Origin: Ceratotherium simum simum
Lineage: Eukaryota > Chordata > Mammalia > Perissodactyla > Rhinocerotidae
Direction: 5' to 3'
Assembly: GCF_000283155.1 (NCBI RefSeq)
Contig: NW_004454216.1
Location: 7,075,493 to 7,139,492 of the forward strand
DNA length: 64,000 nt
In this document: positions 33,827 through 46,825 of the stretch, in pieces
Layout of the letters: the number at the start of each line of letters is the position of its first letter
Position numbering within the stretch: position 1 is the first letter of the stretch
Program-made: the position numbers and the translations under genes
Notes under the pieces: generated by a model
The model's input: only the letters and a program-made list of their open reading frames with translations
Databases searched by the model: none
Told to the model about the DNA's origin: nothing

Positions 33827-36170
33827 CGACCTCAAATCTGCAGAGACAAGAAGCACAGAGACAAGAAGTACAAAACTCCTCAAACGGGTCAGGGAGAATA
33901 ATGTTAAGCAGGGGCACTTCTACTTCCACGTTTTGTCTCCCAGATCCATGTATTCTGCTGATTGGGTCAGCACCATATAATGGTCTTTGATTTATAGTGT
34001 GTCTAAATTGTGTCTGGAGGCTGGTGCCCTATCATCAGAAGGTATTATCTCTAAGCTGATGCCTCAGTTGTGCATCCAACAAGCTGTTGTACATTCCATT
34101 AGGTTGGCAGCTGCTGGGAGTTATGGTATATGATAGAAGCAGTGGATCTCAGGGTCGTGTGCACACAGCCATACCTCCATTGATATAAGTAATTACCTTG
34201 GTCTGATGCAATGTTTGGCAGGATTCTACTCCAGTGGATCAAATTCTACATAAGCACTGTCTGGCTGAAAGATAAGTCCACACTGGAATACATGTCAACT
34301 CCAGTCAATTCCTATCAAGATAAATCACAAGATGGAAGGGCCCATTGTAATAAACTTGCCATTAGGAAGCTGGTTGGTCTCAAGAGTTGGAGCCATATTG
34401 GGAGCTCAATGCTGGTACCTGTTGCTGGCAGGCTGGATACTCAACAGTGGCAGTAATTAGATCAGCCTGAGCAAGTGGGAGCCTGTGTTTTTGGGCCATG
34501 CATACCCTCCATCCTTGCCACCATTTCTCAAGCTATGGTTATTGAACTTACCCATTACCATAAAGATTGAGCAAGGGAGTATTTTTTTCTGTCTCCATTA
34601 TGTAACAGCAGAACTACCTTCTCCTGATAATCAAGGTCAATTAGCCTTGGTAGGATGGTGTCTCCATTTCTCACCTGTTAGTCTATTAATGTGACTATTG
34701 TGCCAGCACTGACAGAAATTGGCTGACACCAACATACTAAGACACTCTGTTTCCTAGGTCATGTAGAATCAATTGGCCAAGTCTTTCACTACTGTCCACG
34801 AGTGATATATTTTCTTACCTCAACGTATGTCTCTTGACAGGCATACTTCCTCAGGCTTTGTCCATTAGGAACAATTCCCCTCATCTCTATCTTTCAGAGA
34901 CACCTCTGAGTGGGGCTGCAGCCATCAAGTACAGCAATAGTCTATTTTTGGCTTGCAACCACATACTGATCTTACCTATTCATAAACCAAACTCGGCTTT
35001 TTCCCTCACCTCATGCAGCCATAAGTGTGAGCTAAGTGTGAAGCATCAGTGCAAGAGTGGTGAATGAAATAGAAGTCTGGGCCACCTAATATACAGCTTA
35101 TTTGTGCTCTCTGGATCTGCTCATGCCTGATCCCAGACGTACAAGTTTTTTTGTTATGATTGTTGTTGGGGGTCTGACAGAATTCATTACGGGAAGTTCT
35201 GGCTCCATAGACACCTGGTATCCCATGGTCAGGTGCTCTGTTTTCTACCAAGAACCAGTAGCACACAGGAGCTATTTTTCGAAAGGTATATAGTTGTCTT
35301 GCTTCTGAATCCTAGGGGGTCTACCTCGATTTTCCTATTGAGGCTTCCTATAAAATCTAGCCAGCATTTTTCCTATTGATAATATTTCCTATTCCATAGG
35401 CCCCACCAGGTCATATGATCCAAGGCACTCTGATTTAGTTGTAACAAGGGCTTACATAGATCCCATGAGGTTCTCTGGATCTGGGATGGCGCTTCAGACT
35501 TGTCCTGCCCTTAGGCCCATGGACCATGCCTTTTACACTCATATTGATCATTATTAAAAGCAGCTATCTCCAAAGAGGTGGCCCAACCTGGGGGGTGAGA
35601 ATGGCTCTCTTCAGCTAAGGACCATTCCTGGAGAGGGACTCAGCAGAGAGCCATTGGCCATTAGCCACCAATACACCCCACAGCTGGGGGAATTATTGCC
35701 TTAGTTCTGAAGGGGGAATCTAGACAGCAGACAATAGCATCCACTACACGTGTTCAGCTAAAGTTTGAAGGTGTTTTCCATTGAAGGTCTGCTAAACCAA
35801 GTCTGACTCATCTTGAACTTCTGAGGTGGATTTTTGGAGCCAGTGCTGGATCTTGTGTTTGTGGTCTATTCAACTTGTTGGTTTTATCTTAGCATTCCAG
35901 CCTGCGAAGTCACTTTGAATTTTAATTCTATCTTCTTCTCAGACTTCCTTTGAGATCTGAATTATCTTCAAATAGAAGAAGACATCAAAGGGAATGTTGT
36001 CATGTTAATGATAAAACATTGAGGTTTGACTCCTCAGAGTCAGACAATATTTGTAGAACTTGCCCGGATTATCACCACTCTTTCAGCCATCCACAAATCT
36101 AGTTATTATTATCTGGCCCACAAGTTACTTTCATATCAAAAACACTATGGAAATGTTTGTGAAAATGTTT
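33827..36170 (-). mobile_element. ERVL-like pol remnant (broken)
   Basis: Read on the - strand, a stretch around 34080-34215 resembles a retroviral integrase core: an Asp-Gln-Gly step followed about 35-40 residues later by an Asn-Gly/Asn-Ser-Leu-Leu step. This is the spacing of the DDE enzyme region of class III endogenous retroviruses. The surrounding 2 kb has stops and frameshifts throughout and cannot encode a working protein. The family assignment is tentative. Confidence 0.4.
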
Positions 36171-37420
36171 TGTTGAATTTAATATATACCATTGTATCAG
36201 TTAGGATGTCTTTGCCCCAAATATCAAAAAACTCGGACTTGTATTGCCTTAAATAATGAGAAAGTTTATCATCACTTATGAAGAAGTCTATAGGTAGTGT
36301 GAGCTTCACACTGGCAGATTCAGTGGTTCAGCAATGTCATCATGGATTCAGGCTGTTTCCAGCTCACCTCTCTGCTAACCTTGGAGTGTTGGCTTTGTGC
36401 TCAAGCTGGTTTCTCACCCCGCACCTCCATGAGTACAAGGTAATGATGGAGAGGTTCCAGGAGTCCTATCTGACACAACAATGTCCAGCAGAAGCAGCAG
36501 ACCCACTCTTCCCCTCGTGTCATTTCTTTGCCTGTTACCTGCAGAAGACTTCTCCTTGCATCTTATTAAACAGGATTAAGGCACTGTAGTGCTCTAAAAT
36601 CCATCCTGGCAAGGGGAATGGAATACCATGGTTGGCTTAGCCTTAGACTAATCATTTACAGTGGAATGGATGTCAAGGTTTACTGATCCATAGTTGGTAG
36701 AATCTAACCTGCTCCCCTTTGTGGAAGGCCTTCAGCCTCAGGCACCTCTCTCATTTGCTGTAATCTCTAATGGAGTATTGATAGAGGCTCTGAGAACCCC
36801 TCTACACTGTACATTATTTCAATTTCCTGGCATTTAATTCCTCTAGCTCTACAAACTGGTAAATAAATGGCAAGCAATAGGATATATTGGAGCATATGAG
36901 GAAGCCATTTGTGTAAAACTAATTCGGGCTGACCTTGTTTTTCCAAAAGGGCCTGTGGCCTTTGAACTTGCATTGTGTACCTGCTTTAAGCATTTACCAC
37001 GTCCCAAAGACAAGAACAAATGCCCTTAAGATAAGGGTGCAACTTCCTCCACATTGGCATTTCCTTAAGGATAAGCATTTCTCCCTGGGCTAGGATTTGA
37101 TTGCTGCATTCATCCTGTGACCACCCAACTCGAGACAACAGACCTGCTACATGCTGTGCCCACCAATCACTGTGCCGACAGGGCAATCTAGTAACTATTG
37201 TAAAAGGGACACTGCAATCATATGTGATACATGCTCTTTGATGGTATATAACTGCTCTGTACATCCCACTTCTCTGGTCTCAAATTTGGCTCATGATAAA
37301 CTCACCCCAATTTTGATTTATAGATTGATTATGGATTACTTGCATCAACAAAACTTAAATCCACTTAGAGAGGTTCCATATTTTCTTACTACCTCACCTA
37401 TGTAGTACTTCAATTTTCAT
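36171..37420. repeat. Probable old repeat-derived DNA, family unassigned
   Basis: Two blocks (36171-36640 and 36680-37300) have the texture of old LTR or DNA-transposon sequence, e.g. 'attgtatcagttaggatgtc', 'ctgctcccctttgtggaagg' and 'gcctcaggcacctctctcat'. I cannot name the families, and no gene is visible. Confidence 0.3.
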
Positions 37421-38613
37421 TGCACCTTCCTTTCCAAATTGAAGGTGGTATGTTGTGCTGTCCCTTTCCTCTGGCTCCTACATCTCGAAAGTTTGTTTTC
37501 ATTTTCCCCAGGTCCCTAGGGAGCCAAGTTGAGTTCCATCTCCTATTTCCATAAGAAATCCACTCATTGTAAGCAATTAATAAGTTTCATTGGAATTTAT
37601 CCAAGATCTGAGCAGGGTGGGGAAGGGAGGAGGGGCAGATCATCATCTTCCTGGCTTTGTCTCTCTCTTACATCTTCTCCTTCCCACCTTTCTCCCAACT
37701 TTGGCCTAGGAGCTCCCAAGTCTTCTGTCTTTGATGCCCAGACCCTGGGAATCTCCACTACTTGTTCAAGTGGGCTAATATCAATATATTCCTTCCTCAC
37801 TATCTCTCTAAGAGAAATACAATTTTCCCTGTCATTTTACACCTTGGAGAAGACAGAAGTAAAATAAATAATGGTAAAAAGTAAGACCTACCTACCTTCT
37901 GTTAACATTATACCACCTTACCTACTCAAAGAGCAAGTTGCTCCATGTTTATTCTTCTCCTTACTCGAAGCAAAGCTTTTACACCCTTACAGCAGCCTTC
38001 AGCATTTTTTGTAAAGATAGATTTATTCCTGACATTAGCCTTCTTTATTCTGTTTTTGAAAGTTCATGATATTCTTTTGTGCTCGAGTTTATCTATAATC
38101 CCTTCTCTGTCTTTTGTTCATGTCCTTTTGAAAACCTGAGATCTGCAGAGAGCTCCCTGTACAGCCACCTCCTTCTTTAGACGTCTCCCCTTTTATCAGT
38201 GGATTATTTCCTATTATATTATAATCAAGATTTTATTGTTTAAATCTCCCACCTCCCCGGAGTCATATTCCTTTCTAAAGTCTCACATCACAGAATCACA
38301 CCTGTGGTAAATACTCTTTTGAAGTGAAGAGTTAATTTGTAATGCAAATAATTACCCTTTTATTTATCTCATTTTCAAGTAGGAATTTTCATATATTAAA
38401 TTTTCATAAAGACAAATTAGGGGCAAATTATTTCACATACTTTCCTTCTCTATCACTTACTCTCCTTCCCCCTCCCACTTTCCTCCTGTCCTTTTCCCCT
38501 CTGGTTGTTTTCCTGCGTTCTTCTAGGATCCACGTAATCCCCCTGGGCTTCTCTCCCAGACTCTGCTTTTGTTGAACTGAAATACCTTCTGTTCGTGTAT
38601 TGGAGCAAGCCTT
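37421..38613. other. Intergenic, no recognised element
   Basis: Pyrimidine-rich on the + strand (for example 37640-37700 and 38440-38530). No gene, RNA or repeat is assigned. Confidence 0.45.
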
Positions 38614-39200
38614 TGTTGCACCAGGGGAACTCACCTGCCACCTGCCTCCGAAGTTCATGAGTGGAACCAAGTGAAGAAATTGATACTAAACCTCTTAATC
38701 TTAAATTCGTGTGCCCGATGCACAGCAAGCCCCATTCAAGTTGGCTAAGACAAGAAGGTGGGAGCATGGGTTTGCTCAAATCTGCCTTCACCAGAGCAAA
38801 AAGCAGGGGGGTTTTATAGAGCCAAGGGGCTTGGCAGGAGGAGCTTCAGAGAAACAAAGGGGTCACTCCCGATAAGCCCCTGGGCAATCTGCAATGGCTG
38901 CTGGGGGCTGGCCATCTGGTGATCACAACTTTCCCAAAGGCATTCTCATTCTTCTGCAAAACAAACTCATAAGTCCTCGAGACCTGAGTCACCCCTCAAG
39001 TTAAATGAGAAAACAGCAAATTGACAAGATTCATCTATGTCTGTGCTGGGAACAAGGTCAAAAGGCAATCATGTTCTTATCGAATATCTACAGTAACCCT
39101 CAGGTACCTGGCTTCGAAACCATTTCTACAAGGAACTGGCTGTATCTGCCTGTAGCTCCTGACAGCTGGGGATTTCCGTTTCCTAACCGTCCTGCTTCTG
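38614..39200 (-). mobile_element. Solo LTR (ERV1-like), reverse
   Basis: Read on the - strand it starts near 'tgacagaagcaggacggtta' and has a TATA-like 'tctataaaacccccctgc' at about 38822-38805, followed by 'gctctggtgaaggcagattt'. It ends 'cccctggtgcaaca'. The promoter, leader and CA end fit an LTR of about 590 bp. The ends are approximate. Confidence 0.5.
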
Positions 39201-40019
39201 TCAACTGCAATTAAAGTCCATCTTCCTCAGTTGACAGACTCTAAGGAGTAAATCCCTTTATGCCTGAGCTTCCACAGGAGTAAAATGAAGGCAATGATCT
39301 CCATTATGTCTACTTTACAGAACTGCTGACAAAGATATGTAAGAAAATATAAATTGGAAAGTACGATCTACCTATAAAAGAATATCTACTACTTGTGCTT
39401 AATCATAGATATGTTGCCCTAAAATATCAAAGACAAGATTTTTGAGTATGAAACTAGGTACAAATGAACTGTCTTTAGGGAAAATTTTGAACCAGGAATA
39501 TAGAGCCCTTAGTTTTTGTAATCAAGAATTGCCCTGTCCCCACACACGTGGGGAGAGAGGAAAGGCTGCGGAAGTAGAGTGCTCCAAGCGTTAAAAATGT
39601 TACTGTCCCCTAAGATGATGTATTTAACTTTTGAAAATATTATAAAAACGTAGCCATCCGGAAGACTGAGATAGAGGAGGGAGAGCAGAGATATGAGTTG
39701 GCTAAGGATTTGCAAAGGGAGGTAAAGCGAGGGAGCAAAGCTTCTGTGAGACACGTGAAGTTATTCTATGTAGAGCTGAAATAGAAAAGCAGCAAAAAAA
39801 ATAGCTTTATCAAGTGAAAATAAATTAGATTATGGCTTAGAAAAAAGAGAGGAAAGCTGGGAGGTATGTTAGTCTGAAATAAAGAATTCAGTGAGAAGCT
39901 AGAAAAAGCTAGAAAGCTAGGAAGAGTAAATTCCTTTCAATGAAGAAGAAAACAAAAGCTTGTCTGGTTAACTCCATCCCACCCACGTTTCCACTCACAC
40001 CCACCACTATCACCTTCAA
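39201..40019. other. Intergenic, partial MIR only
   Basis: A weak forward MIR remnant lies at about 39285-39390. A 60-bp stretch at 39593-39652 recurs at 40580-40640. No gene is recognised. Confidence 0.4.
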
Positions 40020-40270
40020 TCTTTTTTTTTTTTTTTTTTGGTGAGGAAGATCAGCCCTGAGCTAACCTCTGCCAATCCTCCTCTTTTTACTGAGGAAGAT
40101 TGGCCTTGGGCTAACATCCCTGGCCATCTTCCTCTACTTTATATGGGACGCCGCCACAACATGGCTTGACAAGCAGTGCGTCGGTGCGCCCCCAGGATCC
40201 GAACCCAGGAACCCCAGGCCGCTGCAGCAGAGCGCACACACTTAACCACTTGCGCCACCAGGTCAGCCCC
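40020..40270 (-). mobile_element. ERE SINE (long type), reverse
   Basis: A T-rich start is followed by 'ggtgaggaagatcagccctg', 'actgaggaagattggccttg', 'gggacgccgccacaacatgg' and 'gcgccaccaggtcagcccc'. It is flanked by a perfect 10-bp duplication, TCACCTTCAA, at 40010-40019 and 40271-40280. Confidence 0.95.
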
Positions 40271-40659
40271 TCACCTTCAACATTTATGAGGTTTCATTCT
40301 GAGGAAATGTGGGAGAAACTTCAAAGTTCGTAAATTATTCCTTTACTTATGTCGATTGATGAGCAACGTCATGGGGGTGGAAATCAGAATGAGTTTTCAT
40401 TCCCATCAGGATAACACCATAGGGAGAACAAATAGTTGGTTCTTGTTGGGCTGCCCTGGTGGTTACACAAACATGACCTCATACTAACTCCTAAAGAGCG
40501 GATGGACAGCTGAGAGAGGAGTTGGAATACCCAACTGGGGGAAACACTAAACTCTGCAGCCTTGGGAGAGGCCCATGAAATTAAAAATGTTGTCTCCTTA
40601 GATGATTTATTTCACTTTTGAAAATATTATAAAATGTATCACTCAGAAAACCTTAGAGA

Positions 40660-42112
40660 ATAATATTGCACTGAATAGCTTTATTAGATGTTAACATTTT
40701 GCCATATTTATTTCAGATCTTTTAAAAGAAAGAATGCCTTACAAATACACTTAAAGTAATCATCCTTATATTATTTTCCTCCTTCCATGCCCAGAAGGAA
40801 TCACTATCTGGCATTAAATGTTTATCATTGTCATCATGTTTTATGCTTTGCTACACATGCATATATCCATATTGTATTGAATTTCATGCTTCCAAAGTGT
40901 ATATAAGTACTATTCTCTGAAAATTCCTTTTTTACATAAGTTGATACGTGCAGGTTCAGTTAGTTCATTCATTTTAACTGCTGTAAAAACATACTATTCT
41001 CTTGTTGATAATCATTTAGCTTGTTCTCAAATCTTTATTGTTTTGCAAAGCTATAATTAACATTTTTATACATATATTCTTTCACATATGAACAGAATTT
41101 TATCTAGGATATAAACCTACAAGAGAAACTATTGGTAGAAAGATTTGCACATCTTCCACTTTAGTACATAGTATCAACTTTTTCTCCAAAGTGGTTGTAT
41201 TAATTTACTTCCCCATCCTTAGTGTATGAGAGTTCTCACTTATTCACATTCTTTCCAATCCTTTGAGTTGTTAACTATTGAATATGCTAATCTAAGGACT
41301 ATTATTTTTTCTTAGACACTTTACAGTTTTATTGCTATTGTTGATGAGATGTTTTCTATTGCAACTGTAATTTGCTTATTACTGGAATATAGAAATACAA
41401 TTGATCTTTTTACATTAATCTTGTATCCAGCAACCTTCAATGACTCTCTGATTAACTCCTATAGTTTATAGATTTTCTTAGATTTCCTATGTTATCAAAT
41501 ATGTTGGCTGAAAATAAGATCTATTTTGGAACTTCTTTGTGATTTTTGTACCTCTTATTCTTTTTCTCATTTTTATTGCGTTGTCTACAATGTCCAGCAG
41601 AATGTGGAATAAAAGTGGGAGTACAGTTTATTAAATTTTCCTCATTAACTTTCTGCGAGATTTTGATAATTACCTTTTGACCAATTAAAGGGGTTTCCTT
41701 CTACCCTTAGGTGCTAAGAGTTCAGTTGTTTGTGTCTTTGTGACTTAAAAAGCACTACACGTGTTTCCATCTCAAAGTCCATATCCCTAATATTCTTCCC
41801 CCAGATATCAACATGGCTCACTCCCTCACTTCCTTCAGGTCTCTACTCAAATATCATCTATAAAAGGCACACTTTATACAAAATAGCAACTCTCAACTCC
41901 TCAGTCTTATTCTGCCACTTTTTTTTCCTTTAAATAAATTAATAAGAGAATGTCTGAATGTTTACTTTTATCAAATGTGCTTTCTTTTTTCTGTATCTAT
42001 TAATTTGATCATATGGGTTTTTTTCCTTTTTATTGGTTGTGTGGTATATTATATTAACAGATTTTCTGATGTGAAATCATTTTGCATTCTTGGGGTGAAT
42101 TCATCTTGGTCT

Positions 42113-42158
<46 letters not shown>

Positions 42159-42395
42159 TATATACATTAAATTAATTTTTATTTTGTTAGGATGTTTACA
42201 TCTGTTTTCACAAGTGAGATTGATTTTTTTTTCTTAAATGGCTTTATTATCAAGGATATAATAACCTTATAAAATGAGTTACGTAGCTTTCCCTTACCGT
42301 TTTTTTCAAAAGGTAGGGATTACCTGTTCTTTGAAAGTTTGTTAAATTACTCTGTAAAAATCAACTGGGACTTTTGTCTACTAGTAAACAGTAGT
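40660..42395 (-). mobile_element. L1 remnants, reverse (with an L2 piece)
   Basis: 40660-41270 is an L1 3' UTR-like block ('gatgttaacattttgccata'). 41290-41700 and 41940-42395 read as reverse ORF2: 'catcttgtatccagcaacct' type text at about 41425, 'gtccagcagaatgtggaata', 'tttaggatgtttacatctgt' style text at about 42190, and 'caactgggacttttgtct'. About 41740-41925 looks like a + strand L2 body ('gcaggtctctactcaaatatc' type). Many stops are present. Confidence 0.6.
42115..42166 (+). repeat. (TA)n(CA)n compound microsatellite
   Basis: About 15 TA units, then 6 CA units, then a short (TA)3, lying inside the reverse L1. Confidence 0.95.
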
Positions 42396-42703
42396 GGGAG
42401 AAATGCTATGGGATGAAGAGCTTTCTCTTAAGAAAAGAATGGCCTACCTGAGAATTTCTGTTGATATCTCACTGTCCAGAACTGGTCACACGACTACCTT
42501 AGTTGCAAGGGAGAGCTGGAAATCAAGAATTTTTAATAGGCACATTTCCTCTCTGAAAAACATCAAGGTTTTGCTATTAAGAGTGAAGAAATGGCAATAG
42601 TGATTGGGTGTGCTGCTACCAATACCTTCTACAATAAAACTCCTATTAGATATACCAGAATGTTGGAACCTTTCAATCTATCCTTCATGTTTCTTAACTG
42701 AAA

Positions 42704-42780
42704 TAAATAAACACACACACATATCACACATATGTGTTCTGAATAAATACACGCATGCACACACACACACACATACATTG
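42704..42780 (+). repeat. CA-rich simple repeats
   Basis: Two CA runs (about 42711-42721 and 42759-42772), separated by 'catatcacacatatgtgttc'. Confidence 0.85.
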
Positions 42781-43155
42781 TCATGTTCAGGCTGCTATAA
42801 CAAAAATACCACAGACTGAGTGGCTTATAACCAACAGAAATTTATTTCTTATAGTTCTGGAGGCTGGAAGCCCCAGATCAGGGTGCCAGCATGGTTGAGT
42901 TCTGCTGAGAGCCCTCTTCTGGGTGGCAGACTGCTGACTTCCCCCTATGTCCTCACATAGCAGAGGAGAGAGGGGAAGCAAGCTCTTTTGTGAATCTTAT
43001 AAAATCGTTAATCCCATTCGTGAGGTCTCCACCCTTACGACTTCATCTAATATTAATTACCTTCTAAAGGTCCCATCTCCTATTACCATCACATTTGGAT
43101 TAGGGTTTCAACATGAATTTTGGGGAGATACAAGCTTTCAGTCCATAGCACCCCC
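42781..43155 (+). repeat. Ancient interspersed repeat ('GGCTGCTATAACAAA' type)
   Basis: 'caggctgctataacaaaaat', 'accacagactgagtggctta', 'tagttctggaggctggaagc', 'caccatcacatttggattag'-like text and 'catgaattttggggagatac'. It has the same type of opening as 28455-28905. The family is not assigned. Confidence 0.7.
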
Positions 43156-43365
43156 TAATGAAATAGTGGATCTGGGAAATGATCATTGATGGCTGCTAGA
43201 ACCGTTAGGTGAAAAGCTGATGGTGTACCAGATATAGATGAATCAGGCTGCAATCCCAGGACCACAGATCAATCTTAACAGCACAAGGAGTGAGCCAACT
43301 ATTACTTCCTCCACATGCAAGGACATGCCACCGCCTATGAAACAGTCTTGCCAAAAAAATTGAAT

Positions 43366-43690
43366 CTGAGCATGATCAAGCCTCTAGATCAGCATTATCC
43401 AACACAAATATAATGTAAACCACATATGTAATTTAAAATTTTCCACTAGCCACATTACAAAAGTAAAAATAAATAGGTGAAATTAATTTTAATAATATTT
43501 TTTATTTATCTCAGTATATAAAAATATTATTGAAGCCTATTATCAATGTAAAAATTATTAATGCTTTACATCTTTTTTATGTGCTAAGTTTGAGATCTCT
43601 TGTGTATTTTACATTTTAAGCATATCACAATTCAGACTAGCCATATTTCAAGCACTCAATAGCTACATGGAGGCTGATTCAAACAAACCA
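43366..43690. repeat. Old DNA-transposon-like repeat
   Basis: 'cagcattatccaacacaaat', 'ccacatatgtaatttaaaat', 'tttccactagccacattaca', 'tgaaattaattttaataata' and 'gactagccatatttcaagca'. This is a familiar mammalian family with complementary ends, not named here. Confidence 0.5.
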
Positions 43691-46680
43691 ACAGTAAAAA
43701 TGACCAGATGATGGAGGAAATTTGAATACTGTCTAGGAGTTTGGTTATAGTGAGGTATTATTCATTTTTAAGTGGAATAGTAGGACTGTGTTTAGTTTTT
43801 TTAAAGAGTCCTTATATTTTAAAGATACTTATTGAAATATTTACAAGTGAAATTATAAAATGTCTGGGACTTGTTTCAAAATAATCCAGGTGGGAGTAAG
43901 GAGAGTGGATAAGAATGTACAAAAAACAAAATTGGCCGTATGCTGATTGATTGACGCTAAGAAAATGGCACCAGCTTGCTGTTTAATGTTCATATCGAAG
44001 AGTGGAGAGGGTCGCGTTTATTGAACTCATTGCAAAGGAGATAATGGATTTAGGATTAGCAGTTATTACGTCAATCACTTCGAACTCCAGGAGAGGTTAT
44101 AATAGTGGCCAAAACACCTCCCCTGGCTTTGAAGCAGACACTCAATTGTGGGCAGTATCTCCCCCATGTTCCCTCTGCCATCCTACATCACCCCCAATGC
44201 TGAAGAAAAAAAAAGATTGTGGGTCTAAATCTGCTCCACTATGTGAAAAAAAAAAAAAAATGAAGAAATTTCAACTGCTCTCCAGGAAGGAAACAAATGT
44301 TTCAAATCCAGCTTAAGCCAGTGTGTTCCTCCAGGAGAAGTTTGCATGATGGAGACAGCACTAACTCAAATATGAAGTCTCCATAGGGTAGCTAAGTCTC
44401 GGAGGGAGAATACTGCAGCTACTAGAGTCAGTTAACCACCCCTACAAGGAACATCATCTTCCTTCCAGTGCTCAACTTTGGAGGTTCTGGGTTTTGTTTG
44501 ATCAAAGGAGGCAATGCTCCTTCCTTTTGTCTCACTTACATTGCCTGCCTAGTCGGTCAGCAAATTATGATTGGGTGAGTGAGTGATGACTATTGGAAGA
44601 ACAAGCAGAGGCAACATGCCGTTGTGGAAAGGCAAATCTGGGAGGAATTCTCAGACCACTTCATTGGTGGCCTGGAATATTCTTCCCTTGGTGAAAGTCT
44701 ACACGTCCTTTTTAAAATTACCAAGACAACTATTTCTCCTATTGCCCCCATAAGTAGATTCACATGCGTCAAACTACATGTTCTTATTTTGGTTCAGAAA
44801 ACATGGTGAGAAAAACTTTCACACTTTCACACCACAGCACTTTGTAGATCCCACTAGCAAAGTGATTACTGTGCTCTTTTTCAAGGAAGTTTTTATTTTC
44901 TCCACTAAGCTGTGATTTCAAAAGTAAAAACTGACATTTTCACCTTTGAATCTCCAGCAGCCAACAAAGGTGGGACATAGAAGCAAGCAATAGATTGATG
45001 GAAATCATCCATCAAGAAAAATGACTGAACATCCAAACAGGTTAATAGTATGAAACAGCAACTCCTTTAATTTTTTAATCTCCAAATGAACACTCCAACT
45101 GTGGCTTTGTAGCTAGGATCTTGTTCTTGACTTCAAAATCACACAAGAAAACCGGTATCAGCCACTGTAACCCATATACCCACGCCCTTTTAAAAAATCA
45201 TAACCTGAATTGGTTAGCTTGACCTTCTCATGAGATATGGATTTAAATGACCTTTCATTATTTTCTAAAGTGTAAAGCACATATACAATGCTATCTATGA
45301 ATACTCAACTGAATGTGCTTTTCAGTCTGAACTCCTTTCCCAAACTCTATTTCCAAATATTGCTCCAAAAAGGTTTTAAGTAATTGCAGAGTCATTAGAA
45401 AAGGTCTCTACCCCCATGGTTATCTTCTTAGACATCAAGATTAAATCACTTTTTTCAAAATTCTGCTTAAAGAAATCAGTGGCACGGCTCTGTAGAAACA
45501 CATTTATTAAGAGTAGACAGGTTGTATTGTCTTGACCTCCATTGCAGTGCCTTCCCCTGGGCCCAGTGCCAGTGAGTGAGAAGGCAGTGAGGACAGAAAC
45601 AATAGCTCAGGCTCCACAACCAGATTTTCCTGAAATCAAGGTAATTGTTAGCAGTTATTCGATTGCTCCTGGCCTGTTTCCTCAAATATAAAATGGGAAC
45701 AATTATACTTTTTTGAGGGATTACAGATTCGTTGGGAACCTTAAAATGAAGACCACTCAAACTGAATCAGTGTGAGCTGATCCAGGCTGCCAGCTAAGAG
45801 GCAGACTCAGCTCATTGGTTTGGCCTGCAGTTCTATTCCTTCGATAATTAATGGTAAAAAGCTCTAACATTTTGATTTTCCTTAAAGATATTGTCATCTA
45901 GGGATTTTCCATATTCTCTTATCTATTAGAACAGTTTAATAGTCTTCTTTTGTGGCTAGGATATGATTTGATAGATTATATGAGCAAAGTGAAGCTTTCT
46001 AACTGTAGAATATATATGAAATTTTGGAGCTCGTTCCTCGTCTATTAGTTCCAAGAAGGCAGGTGTTCTCTGTGGGATGTTTGTCATTGAATCCCAAGTG
46101 TCGAGTGTGCCTGACACTTAGTTGGATGTGGATAAGTTTTTCTTGACTGGATGAATGAATGAATACTAGGTATTGGCGAGAATTAGGATGAGGAGGATGT
46201 ATGTGAAGGAGCAACATCCCTGGTGCCAAAATATGGGAAGTGCCTAATCAAGATGTTGGTTTTTATGTACTGAATGGTTGGACTGAATTCCATAGACCAT
46301 CAAGGACCCAAGTTAAAAAGATAGAATCACCTGATGGAGCCCTAGAAGACAAAAACCATTGCTCACTCCTTCCCCTCTCCTGATACAAACCAGCAACCCA
46401 CAAAAAGCAGTGGGGCCCTTTATAATTATGGGAGGGGCATAGGCCAGAGAGGGGATTATAAATGGCTTAATATATTGGAAAGGGCTTGGTCTACATGATC
46501 TTTCTGAACTGGGCTTGAGACGTCTTTGCCAACTCCCATGATGCCCACAGTCATAATGAGGTCAATGAAGCATCCTAAAAATGTATCTACAAACAGAAGG
46601 ACTTCTGTGTTCAAGAATCATTATTATCCCAGCAGATAGGGAGACTATAGCCACTGCCAGAGTGGTAAAATAATGTCTGT
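43691..46680. other. Intergenic, weak repeats
   Basis: A forward MIR remnant at about 45640-45740, an L2 3' end at about 46065-46170 ('gatgaatgaatgaatact') and two A-runs near 44210 and 44247. No gene is recognised. Confidence 0.45.
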
Positions 46681-46764
46681 TTGGGTTCTCCAGAGAAGCA
46701 GAACCAATAGGCTATAGATAGATAGATGATGATAGATAGATAGAGATGGATAGATAGATGGATG

Positions 46765-46825
<61 letters not shown>

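Larger units (their letters stand above)
30050..36170. mobile_element. Nested retroelement pile: ERVL-like remnant split by L1s, a solo LTR and an ERE
   Basis: Outer layer: old endogenous-retrovirus-like DNA on the - strand (probable at 33827-36170, possible at 30050-30890). Middle layer: two L1 3' segments (30895-31919 and 31931-33815) in + orientation. The second is flanked by AAAAAGAACAA at 31920-31930 and 33816-33826. Inner layer: a solo LTR (31380-31794) within the first L1, and an ERE SINE (32124-32400) within the second. The order of insertion can be read directly from the interruptions. No intact retroviral gene is present. Confidence 0.6.

Noticed and set aside
35006..35266. 86-codon - strand frame
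   Set aside because: It lies in the degraded ERVL-like region, and the neighbouring frames are broken. It is not a functional gene.
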